Below the pieces are notes generated by a model, which worked only from the letters and a program-made list of their open reading frames with translations, was not told where the DNA came from and made no database searches. A DNA stretch of 64,000 bases from Blastomussa wellsi (lineage: Eukaryota; Cnidaria; Anthozoa; Scleractinia; Plerogyridae), in contig OX393561.1 of the NCBI GenBank assembly GCA_947652115.1, positions 41,794,926 through 41,858,925 of the forward strand, read 5' to 3'. Each line of letters opens with the position of its first letter. Positions within the stretch are counted from its first letter, which is position 1. The position numbers were made by a program, and so were the translations under genes. Below, one piece after another: positions 10,202 through 21,100 of the stretch.

Positions 10202-13200
10202 ATGGCCACATTTGGTTGGAGCTATAAAACGAATGCAAGTGGAAGCAAACCACCTCGCGAACAGTCGCGAAAATTAGAGGAATGGCAGAAAAATCGGCCT
10301 GATAGCACTGTGAAACCCCTTCACCCTCAGTCACATTCTGCAGAAACATTGACTGCTGGCTCGCAGCCGAGAAGGAAAAAGTGTAAGCATAAATTTATGT
10401 TAACAGAAAATGCAGAAAATCACTTACTAACACAACTTGCTTGCCACCGAAAAACATTTTTATTTGAAAGCTGTTCGCCATTTTGAGCTGAGGAATGGCA
10501 AAATACAACACCTGATTTCAACCAGAAAAAAAAATGAACATTACTCGAAATAAGTTTTCCATGGTAGGACACTTTCAATATTCCCATACATTTCTTTATA
10601 TTTTGAACATACAAAGACACACTGCTTGTATGGGGTCCCTATGTCTTTACCACTGAATAGAAAACAATGGGAGAACCAATCGTAATCAGATTTCCAATAA
10701 AACACAGCTTAGCTTTTACTAACACAATAGTTACATGTATACAGTCATGTAAATTACCGGTATAAATTGGTATTAATTATTTTCTTGTTTTTTTTTTATG
10801 CTCGTGTATGAAGATGACCCTAGAGCCAAGATATTCGTTGGGAACCTTGACTGGGAGACTAAAGAAGGTATTTAATATAATTATGAAACTGAAGTGACAT
10901 TCACATAGACTAAAATTACAGCCTTATATTGCTTTTAATTTCTTCATAGATAGCAAGTATTGCCTATAAACATTACCTAGTATACATACATGTACAGGCC
11001 AATGCTTGAGCCTTGGGAGTGAATTGTGAGTTTGAATTTTGACATTTTCGCCCTTGCCAGTTCCTGTGTTTTGTTTGGCCTGTTCAAACAGAACCAAGCA
11101 AAAAGTTGTCAGAAAGTTCTCTTAAAAGATGTCAACTTTAACAAGAAGATGAAAATCGTCTGAAGCTGCACTATTAAAATTAAACTATGCATTCAATTCA
11201 ACTGCTCCTTTATCGTTTAAGCCCCATGGCTTTAATATTAACCGGCTTTGTTGTAACATTATTTCCCCTGTTACGTTATATTGAAGCGCGACATCCAACA
11301 TCCTACATACGATACTTGGACATGAACCACAAAGTAAAGTGTTTTGTTTGTAAACAGGGGATGGGCTGTGATGTCCCGGTGAATGTGTATAAAAATTCTG
11401 TTCTCTGTCTATTTCTAATATTCCTAAATGAATGGATCAAAGCAACAATATTCCTTTCAAGAGGTTTTTCCAAACGCAGTACAGCTGCTGAGATGTCTGT
11501 TTCCTGGTTGTTACAAAATTTGAACTGAAAATCCTGGTGGACGTCTTTGCATATTGTAGCGTGACATGCGCAACATGACTGTTTTTCAATTCTCGTATAG
11601 GCATTCAAGGTATTTTCATCTGCCAGTGTTATCGCTGGAAATATAGCATCTTTTAATTTATTTTTAAGTAGCGGCTGAGTAACTTTTAACTAGGACATCA
11701 TGCAAGAATACAAGGAATTTCCGGCTGTCTTGTTATTGATACCCTTCTCACCGACAAAACAAATAAAAAAAATCAAGTTTGTGTCAAGCAAGAGCTGCCC
11801 AGGCCTCTGACCGCGCAGCTAATAATGTATGCAACAAACTTTCTTTAGCAGTAATGGTTTGGTGCATAGTGCTCACTATTTTTATGGGACATCATACACT
11901 TTGTGCACCATTTGGGGTTGAGCAGCTATTAATTTTGAAAAGAGCTGTCTTTTGAATGATTGATCATTGTTTCTCTGCAGTAAAACTTGCTGAATATTTT
12001 TCCACGTTTGGGGAAATTGAAGCTGTTAAGGTAAGAAAACAATTTCTTGTCACAAATCTGATCACAATGCAGTGAAATTCAGCTACGAACTCAACTTTAG
12101 ACATTCACGATTTATTTCTTATCTATTCATGATTCACTGCAAGGACTTTTACATTTCACGTTTCACGGAATACACTTCAATCACGATTCACAGAACAGTT
12201 TTTTTCTCAAATCACGATTCACAGAACACAGAAAAACCGGATCACGAAAATACCCTTGCTCCCCCACCCCCCCACTTAAGCACTGTCTGCTTACAAATAC
12301 CATATAATTTCCATTTCCCCCAAAATTACGTGATAAGTACCAATAAAAAGTCCTTTGATTCATTATAATGCTTGAAGTAAATCAACATGTAAGTGTATTT
12401 GATGACTGTGTAGGTTATCAAGGATCATGAAACTGGTACGTCAAGAGGCTTTGCCTTCATTACATTCTGTGAAGTTGACTCAGGCAAGTTTGTAAATCTA
12501 ACAGAGGTTCTACTAATAACATTGCTTTGGTTTTGCCTATTATTTTTTGTGAAGCTGCACAGTTTAAGGTTAAGTAGAAGTTCTCAAGGAAGAGTAAAGT
12601 GCATACTGCTACTAAATGCTGAATATTAAATAATTACTGGTATTTAAAACAGGCATCGGGCTTGGCCTAAATAATTCCATTTAAAATTTTTTTCTGTCAT
12701 TTCAATCATGTTTCAATCAATCTTGTTATTGGACAAAAACAAATAAAGAAAATAGTGTTCATTACAAATACTTCTTGAAGCCATGTGAGATGCCAGAACA
12801 ATCTGTAATTTCAAGTGTTCTTATGAATTTTTTTTTACCAAGTGTAGCTGTGAAGTGTAAATCATGGTGTGCCTACAATCCGCTGGTAGGTATATTGAAA
12901 TAAATAAATGTATTTTACAAATGATTTAATTCTGTCCAAACATTCATGGCATTACTAACCGAGCCAAATTGAATATTTGACTAATCAAACTTATCAAACC
13001 CAGTCACTGGGTTGTCAAAATAAGCTGGCAACTGGCGCAATTTCACCGGCTACTCTGAAGAACACAATTATTGAACTTCCACAAACATAGTGAGCAAATA
13101 TTATTGAATGCAATTGAACATTCAATGGCATTTGATTGAGTTTGATGAGATTAGGGTTTTTAGATTAAATTTTTGATTTTTTGTTCTTATGTGATTGAGT

Positions 13201-14372
13201 TCAATTGAGTTCAATTAGTTCGGGAATTGTACCCAGTCAAACTCTCCCACACCATTTAGTACTGTTGAATTGTATAAAAAAGCATTATTTTGTTTGTTGT
13301 TTGTAGTATTAACCTTGTACCGTAGCGTAAAATAATTTTTGCATTAAGATTCAATTGTTGCCATAGTTTATATGTAGATGTGCCTTTTTATACCAGAAAA
13401 TTGATGACAGACCTATCACAGTGAGATCTGCTGAGCGCCGACAGGTGAATTAAAAAATGTTGTGATTCAGCATAGATTTCTGCAGTAAACAGTTCTGATA
13501 GTTTTTTATTTATACATGACTGTGGTAGTTATTCATAGGTTTTTCTATTGCTGGTATTGGACAGCTGGGTATTGTCTTGAATGATCCTGTGTGAAGTTCA
13601 TGTATTTTAAGATATTTTGCTTTCACCCTTTGCTATACTTACACAGGTTGTTAAGCAGCATTATAGCACCTTTCAATAACACGCAAAGTTCAGGGGCTTC
13701 AAAACAAGGTGGTGGCTGCTGGAGTTCCACCGACTACTTGACTATTATGCCGCCGGCTACTCTGTTCATAGCAATCAGCTTGTGACCCAAAAAGCTCACT
13801 TATAACAGCCGCCTACTCTACCAGCCGATGACACCTACTGCAAAACATTTTGAAATCCCTGAAAGTTACTCTGCTTATGTCACGTTTAAGTTTTTCGCTG
13901 CCGTCAGTTATCAAACGTACCTCTCAGGAAACAGAAGTTCAGTTCAACAGGGTCAAAGGGTCACGCCTGTTAGTTGTGATTGGTAGATTTCAATTAATTT
14001 TATTTGTTTCTGATTTTCAAGGTTTATTGGTTGTCACCATAATTATGATTGACGGTAGCGAAAAATTGAATTATTGGTTAGGGTTTGAAAAAACTCTAGA
14101 ACAAAAATTTATTTTTCAATTCGGCACTCTTAATCCTCACAGTATCAACGAACGCTTTTCATTCAACTAATTTATTCCGTTGATTTCACGTTACCAGGCA
14201 CCAGCCAATAGCAAAGCTCCATCTTTCTGTATGTAAAAAACACACTACCCACAATTCCTTTATTCGCTCCGACGAAGGGCTAATGCTCGAAACATCAGCT
14301 CTTGAATCTCTTTACGGTGGCCAATTCACATTATCAACCCAGTTGATAAAACCAAATTATATTGTTATACTT

Positions 14373-14415
<43 letters not shown>

Positions 14416-15811
14416 CTATGCATTTCAACTTCAGAGTTTGCGTGTTATTGAAAAGCCCAGTAAGGATAGTTTGCAGCATCTGGTTGTTCTTTGGACAGAA
14501 TACGTTTCTTTTTTGTCATTTCCACTTTCCATTTCTATCTATTTATAAAATCTTTTTCACTAGCGCATGACTGCATGTACGATCCTGTTATGTACAATTG
14601 TTTCTATGTTCCTATTCAGGCTCATCAGGCAGAGGCACAAAAGAGGAAAGGTGCTGATGAAAATAATCCCACACTTTACTGGGAGTATAAGTGGACTGAA
14701 GATGCTGAAGCAGAGGTGTTTATCTACTGAAGTATCAGTTATTTGTTTAGGTTTGCAATCAATAAAGCTACAGGTGCGTGTTGCCTATACCTTTGTAATA
14801 ATTTTCGATTTTTGAGGAATTAGCCTCCTCATTTCTACACACAGTGCTTCTTATATAACTTCCATCTCGGCAGGTGTCTTGCCTAGGAACATTACACAAA
14901 GGTGTAGGAAAAACTCAAAATCTTAGTTCTGCATTTAGTTCAGTTAGTCCATCATCAATGATGCAACCGTCTTTATGGGTAATCAGGCTTTATTGTACAC
15001 ATCATGACTTGTAAGTAGAGGCTGCCTGCAGTTCTGACATTAAATGATCAGTCCTAACAATACAAATGTATAAATTATCTGCCATGAACTTACGCTGAAC
15101 ATGCCTGTTATACAGGTGTATGGACCATATGAAACAAGCATGATGTTACAGTGGTCCAAAGCTGTGAGTAATTAAAATCAAGTTTTGTATGTAAATTAAC
15201 ACAGTCAGTCAGTCAGTCAGTCAGTGAAGCCCCATCCTATTTAACTGATAAATTTTCCAAAGCTGAGGCAAGAAATCCAAACAATATTTGGAACAGTGGA
15301 TTACATATTAATTTACCATTTTTAAAAAACTGATTTCATAAAAAAGGAGTTTTGCTTATAGTCAGTCAGTCAGTCAGTCAGTCAGTCGGTCTTCAGTCAG
15401 TCAGTCTGTCAGTCAGTCAGTCTGTCCGTCAGTCAGTCAGTCTTTCAGTCAGCCAGTCAGTCAGTTAGTCAGTTAGTCAGTCCATCCGTCAGTCAGTCTG
15501 TCTGTTAGTCTGTCAGTCTGTCAGTCTGTCTGTCTGTCTGTCTGTCTGTCTGTTCACTGGTCAGTCTAAAAGTCTCTTAACTTCGGTTGTTCTGAATTTC
15601 TTTTCAGGGTTATTTTGACGCAGGTTGCTGGGTACGTGAACACTTGACTAAACAAAACTGTGAGGACAAAAGCAAACCCAAGATAGCAAGACTGGTGGAT
15701 CAAAGTTACGAAGATTCCAGCGACTCAGAGGATGACACGGCGTCTAGCGGAGAACCTGAAGGAAATGACTTCGTATACGTGTCTGAAATAGATTTCTCCA
15801 TGTTTCCTTGA
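10202..15811 (+). CDS. RRM + GYF domain fusion protein (CD2BP2-like C-terminus)
   Basis: Nine-exon model: 10202-10382, 10814-10867, 11981-12030, 12414-12483, 12555-12568 (microexon), 13397-13444, 14620-14715, 15116-15163, 15608-15811; phases agree and it encodes 254 residues. Exons 2-6 encode one RNA-recognition motif: RNP2-like KIFVGNL and RNP1-like SRGFAFITF, with a shortened second helix. Exons 7-8 encode a GYF domain with the signature WEYKW, YGPY, a Met, Trp, then GYF. Exon 9 ends in an acidic tail and FVYVSEIDFSMFP, like the end of CD2BP2, the U5 snRNP protein whose GYF domain binds proline-rich peptides. Human CD2BP2 has no RRM. Probable role: nuclear RNA/spliceosome adaptor (inference). 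Intron 4 has a GC donor; an alternative GT donor at 12492 would skip the microexon and also keep the frame. Confidence 0.82.
12555..12568 (+). other. Candidate 14-nt microexon of the RRM-GYF gene
   Basis: Exon 4 ends at 12483 in phase 1 and exon 6 starts at 13397 in phase 0, so a piece of length 2 mod 3 is needed if the GC donor CAG|GCAAGT is used. CTGCACAGTTTAAG at 12555-12568 is preceded by a T-rich stretch ending GTGAAG and followed by donor GTTAAG; it supplies exactly that phase and adds AAQFK. The preceding intron would be only 71 bp. The alternative is a GTAAAT donor at 12492 with no microexon. Confidence 0.4.
14255..14403. repeat. Partial copy of the CAACCCAGTTGATAA foldback repeat
   Basis: This block in intron 6 of the RRM-GYF gene matches the right half of the foldback elements at 31770-32105 and 57455-57787 (shared ATTATCAACCCAGTTGATAA and ACCACAGTTTCTTTAGAAAC). 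It is on the plus strand and lacks the left arm. Confidence 0.75.
15202..15225. repeat. (CAGT)n microsatellite
   Basis: Six uninterrupted CAGT units lie in intron 8 of the RRM-GYF gene, between exons ending 15163 and beginning 15608. Confidence 0.9.
15358..15553. repeat. Long imperfect (CAGT/CTGT)n tetranucleotide array
   Basis: About 190 bp of GTCAGTCAGTCAGTC with drift to GTCTGTCTGTCTG at the 3' end, in the last intron of the RRM-GYF gene, ending about 50 bp before the last acceptor. It is a likely polymorphic site. Confidence 0.9.
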
Positions 15812-17741
15812 TTACAGATACGCAGGCAAAGATGGCAGGAGATGGCGGCATGTTCTTGGCAGATCGACGTGGGATGATGGAGAAGTAATCGGTTGTATCG
15901 AAAGCGCGGAAAAACATAGAACAGACCTCCGGAAATACCGATTCCGGAAGTGTTTCCGGGCCAATGAGCGCTCTGCTGAACTAGCGCTCTTCGAAAGTGC
16001 ACATCATCAAGGAGAAGATACGTCTAATTTCTTGGATAAGTTTCCAAGAAAAAAAAACGGCAATGGAAATGTAGTTCTGGTTTGAATTTGACATTCAACG
16101 AACACTTCCCATCTTTTTGTGATGAATGGGAAAGCTTATTACAACTACAGAAAAGAACAAAATAATATGTTGAATTTGTCTAGCCGAACCAATGATAAGT
16201 CGGATTCAATACATTCGAGACATAAAACAATGTGACTTTCTAAGCAATTTGAGCAGATCTCTTCCGGTTAGGTAGTTAAGTAAGTTAAAGACTGAACTCA
16301 TGCCAGACTTCATTTTCTACAATCGGTTTCATTGTCAAGTTACAAAAGATTTTGCGACTCTAAACACTGTAAACATGACAAACCCAGCTGATTCTATTTC
16401 TGAAATAGATTTTACTTGAATATTCCACAAAATGTATCTATTGAATTCACTTCCAGTCTTAGGGAATAGTGTTTATATGCTTGTTTGGATCGCACGTTTG
16501 AAGAGCTGTGTTCAAAACTAATTCCAGGAAAAACTTCCGCCAGGGGCTATAGAGTTGCTCTGGTTACTGAATTCACAGGAGATGGTCCGTTGCCGCCGAT
16601 CTAAATTGCGCTTTTAGTGTTTTCTGAATTTCTTTCGTTGTTGTGTGTTAACTATCCTGTAGCTTACATGCTCAGCGGTCTGTAGACAATTAATTTGTAT
16701 TACGCAAGCTTCGTATCGTGTGAGTTTGTGCGGCGCCCATGCTGGAATTGTGCTAGGATTTTACCGATTTTTAGGATTTTTGTGCCGTTTTTAGGATTTT
16801 TACCGATTTTTAGGATTTTTGTGCGGTTAGCACATCGCTTACGGCATACCAATCGCAAGTTTTGCGTGTGACTTCCTATGTGGCCCATTCTGGAAGGACA
16901 TCAACAAAATTTTGTAAAAGAATAGAAACAGATAAAGCACAGTTCATAGTTACATTTCACACACAAGACCACGTGTATATTCTGTCGATTATCCATGAAA
17001 GCCTTTGACGAGGTCTTTGACTCGTCTCGCCATGACTAAATCTTGTGATAATCCTAAAGGAGGAAATGATGGACCAATTATGTGATCCAAAATTAATGCC
17101 TAAGAAAACAAATTTTCATTACGCGCTCATTCTTGACTGATTTCTATCGTGTATAATTTCTATCCTTCAAGTATCGACAGCCGGTTGAGTCTGTTGAATT
17201 TCTTTTGACTGTTGCAAACATAATAACCTTGCTCGTTTTGCAGTGCTGAATGAACTAAACCAATTTTAACCGCTTAGTGTTCCATACAGTCGAAATTTAC
17301 TCTCTGGCCAGATGACTTATAATAATAATCTACTAACGGGCGATACAAGGCGTTAAATGGCTGATTAAACAGCTGGACTATACTATTTGAAACTTTTCAA
17401 TAATTTTGAATGATTCAAAATTATTCAATGTTTTGATATGTTCTGACGGGGTTACTCAGCCGTATAGTAGAACAAAAATAACCATACTTGTTAGATTTTT
17501 TTCTCGACCAGTTCAAAAAGTAACTTGGGCGCACTTTTACGTTTCAGAGGTTTTTTTGCGCTTAATTTGTTTCATGTTCTTGGATGGGAAATTAAAGATT
17601 TTAGTCAAGTTTTTGACTCGGTATAAAGGGAGCTTTGAATAAGCGAACGCGAAAATTTACGTGAGCTATGATTATTATGAACTATATCAAGAACTTGTTA
17701 TTTCTATCAACCAATAATATGCCTTCAAAGTAATAACATCT
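15812..17741. other. Intergenic stretch between RRM-GYF and collagen genes
   Basis: The first 200-300 bases are the probable 3' UTR of the RRM-GYF gene. A short tandem repeat with a TTTTTAGGATTTTT motif lies at 16757-16826. The last few hundred bases are the probable promoter and 5' UTR of the collagen gene that starts at 17742/17823. No gene is supported in between. Confidence 0.4.
16757..16826. repeat. Short tandem repeat, TTACCGATTTTTAGGATTTTTGTG type
   Basis: Two near-identical units built from ACCGATTTTTAGGATTTTT and GTGCCGTTTTTAGGATTTTT alternate across about 70 bp. No function is apparent. Confidence 0.75.
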
Positions 17742-17822
17742 ATGATCAAAGGTATCAATGTTCAGTTCTCGTTTATCGACTTCAAGAATTGTTTGTCCGT
17801 CAGAGAGCTTCAAAGTGTTGAA

Positions 17823-18139
17823 ATGGAATACAAACCAGATGTGGAGGCGAAGAAAAAAATTTCCCCAACTTTGCGCTTGACAACACTGGCTTTCTTGGTG
17901 TTTGTAGGAGTGGCTGTGATCGGCGTTGGGTTTCTGATTGTGAGTGACCGGGTTAATCGACGCCTTTCTGCTATCGAGAATAAATTGGAAGCTTTGCAAA
18001 TCCGGGGAAGAAATCGAATTCCCAATATTTCTGAAGCTTCATCAGTTGAGTTGCGTGACAGAAAGGAGAGATCGGTTTCGAGTAACACAACCCCAAGCCA
18101 ATCGGATTTTGAAAAGCGGCTTAAGGCTTTGGAAAAGAG
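17823..18139 (+). CDS. Alternative first coding exon a of the collagen gene
   Basis: The ATG at 17823 opens 105 codons plus 2 bases, with donor GTAAAA at 18140. The exon has one hydrophobic segment near residues 20-42, then an Asn/Ser-rich linker with N-x-S/T sites, a basic RDRKERS site and the heptad-like [12 protein letters not shown]. An in-frame ATG at 17742 would add 27 residues. It is paralogous to exon b at 19223 in layout and in the DFEKRLxALEKR end. Whether a and b are alternative promoters of one gene or a half-duplicated gene cannot be decided from sequence. Confidence 0.75.
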
Positions 18140-21100
18140 GTAAAATTTTTAGATGACGTTTTGGGTTTTATCAAAGAATCTGTCAGAAAAAAAGTTAAAA
18201 ATCGCAGACTGATGATCTAAAATGTGCTTCATATTCAACTCGAGTCTAGTATTTGCCATGACAATCGACGGGGAAGTGTTTTCATTTCGTGGTCAAAATA
18301 AGCAAGCAATCCAGACTTTAATTTCGCGGTTCAACTGTTTTAAAGGAGAAATCTTCAAACGAAGGATTTGATTCATTTGTATTGACTGCAAAGTAAACAT
18401 TCGAAATAACGCGTTCCTTTTACCAAAACGGGAGCTATGGTAGGCCGTAGAAAATAGAAGTATACATTTACACTGTAAGAATCCATATCCTTTCTATGAC
18501 TGCGACGGGTTACAGTTGCTGAAATTTAGGCACATCCTACATACCATTTGAATTTAAGGATAAAGGCACCAGCCAATTTACTAAGTAAACGTACAAAATG
18601 TTTTGCATTGAAAATTACGGTTTACAGAACGTTTTGGACTTTTATTCAAGTGTTTGAAAGAAACTTTTAAAAATATGTGTTGGTGAGAAAGTGGACGGGA
18701 GTTGATCGGCTCTTGCGACATTTGCAGGCACTGAGAGAAGCACCAAGCGGCGACGATGAATGATAATGTTTGACTGCTCATGTCAGTCAACCAGCCATTA
18801 CAATTTACAAGGTCGCCTTCTTGACAGCTTGCCACGCATAATTTACTTTGCCCGCTGCCATAAATGAGCGCGCGTCAGTGCGAAGCAAAGCTTCCTTACA
18901 AACATTATACGCAATCGCCCTTACTAATGCGTCAGGAATTAGACTTAGAATTAGAATTTGCGTGCCAAATTTTGAACAGAAAACTAAATCAAACGCACTT
19001 CCGTCAAAGGTTTGTCTCCTCGTAGAATGGAACAATGATCACGAGGTAACTATTCAAGTTGTTTACTAATACTGGAAAATTCTCGTTCAAAAAGTCAACA
19101 ATTTTCTTCAAAGCAGGCTCCAATCAACTTACAATAAGTCATCACTATAGTTAAGCTTTTGTTCTTGACAACCCCAGTTCAGCGAGGATAACAGTTGCTC
19201 GAAAGCTTCGAAGTCAGTTTTTATGGAAGGAAAACTTAACCAGTCCGAGATGAAACCAGCCCCAGCAAAGTTTACTTCTCCTATGGGTCTCTGGGTTTTG
19301 TCTGTGTTTGTGATTTGCTCTGCCTTTCTGATTTGCAATTATCTTCTGGTAAATCAGCGTATTGCCACGATGGAAGGGAGATTAGATAGTCTGCAAGGAA
19401 GTGAAAAACCCAACCCCAACATTTCGGATGATCAAAAAAGCGCCAATCTGGGCTTGCAGGCCAGAGAAAAAAGATCGGTAAAGCAGAAAACCCAAGTCAG
19501 CAGTACTGCAGATTTTGAAAAACGCCTACAAGCTCTGGAGAAAAGGTACCAACTTATGAATAGAGAGGTTCATGATACTGAAGTCGTCTTGAGATTTTGC
19601 GCAAACACCCATAGAACTCTAGTGATAATTTTCTCAGAATGAGTGCTGAATAAAATCACTACTGATCGATTTTCAAATTAAATAGCTGACTATGGCGAAT
19701 TTTTGATATTAAATCATCTAGGATTGTTTAAACTGTAAAAAGACCTCCACCTAACTAGAATTTATAGCCAACCGATCTTCTAGATGTTATTCTAGCTAAG
19801 AACAATTCAACAACGTACACAATTATAGTATATAAACTCTCAGCATTTGCATTGTTATTTGAGTAAGCTTCGGTTTCTTTGCCGCACGAGAAACGGTTTT
19901 CATGTGAGCCGATAATCGCTCCAGATCGCGAGCTTGTCTGAATTAAAGCTTCATGCGAGGATTTAGAAAATTACTGTGTTATTTTTTTTGTATCAAAACA
20001 TTTACAACTAATATTTTTCGTAAACTTTTCTTTTGACAGGATTAACGCAAATAATCGTTCTGTGATGTCCCCAAAAGAACATAATGACTGGTGGTTCCTT
20101 GCTTACCTTCGAGGTTTGTATATTTACCAGCACTGTACCAAATTTAAAGGGGGTTATGGTTCTGTTTCGCTTGCTGTATTTTAGTAAAACCAAAGGCTAA
20201 AGCTGCTTCTCTTTTTCTTTTCTTTTTAAAAATCAAATCACAGGACGAGATGGCCGTGATGGGAGAGAAGGCCTGTTGGGCCCCCCTGGGCCTCCAGGGA
20301 AACCGGGTACCCCTGGGACGTCTGGAAAGCCGGGTACCCCTGGTTCTCCGGGAAAACCTGGCACCCCAGGACTTAAAGGTAAGACAATGAACACACTAAA
20401 ATACTACACCATATGCACCAACTGAACGAACTGCAGAGACTTATACCTGTGCAACAAAAACAATGAAGCTGAGCAGATATCTGGTAAGTAAGTTATTAAG
20501 CAAGTAAGTAAGTAAATAATTTTGTTTTACCAGGGTATATAGCCCATTTCAGACACTACACCAGCTCAGAAATCGAAGCTACGTAGTAAGGATAAACTAG
20601 AGACAAATAGGAACGAAGAAACAGAAAAGAAAAAAAAAACCAACAAAGAAAAATCAAGTTGCGGCAGGGCCGATGGACATCAGTAGTATAAATCTAAATT
20701 TTCTGTCATTGAATTGTTTAAACGTTAAAACAACGTTTATGAAACTCAAAACAAAGACGTTTCGGCCGAAAAACCTCGGCCTTCAGCCAAACTGAATTAC
20801 TGAATTACTGGTCCCAAAAAAAAAAACACATAAGCCACAGAGAAACTACAGAGACGCTAAAAACAGAAGAAATCGAGAAGAAACCACACAGAAACTGCAG
20901 CAAAAACTACAGAAACAGTCTAAGTAAATACAGAATTAACTACCAAAAATTCGGAAACTACAGAAAATGACAAAAACTACACAAAACGGGGAAACAATGG
21001 AAAACAGAACACTGAAAGAACAGAATGTAGAACTAGCATACAACAGAAACCACATGTACAGAGAAACAGGATACTATTGAAACAACAGAAAGCACAAAGC

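Noticed and set aside
11187..11528. 113-codon plus-strand frame in intron 2 of the RRM-GYF gene
   Set aside because: No fitting splice sites and no recognisable feature; it interrupts an otherwise well-phased exon series.
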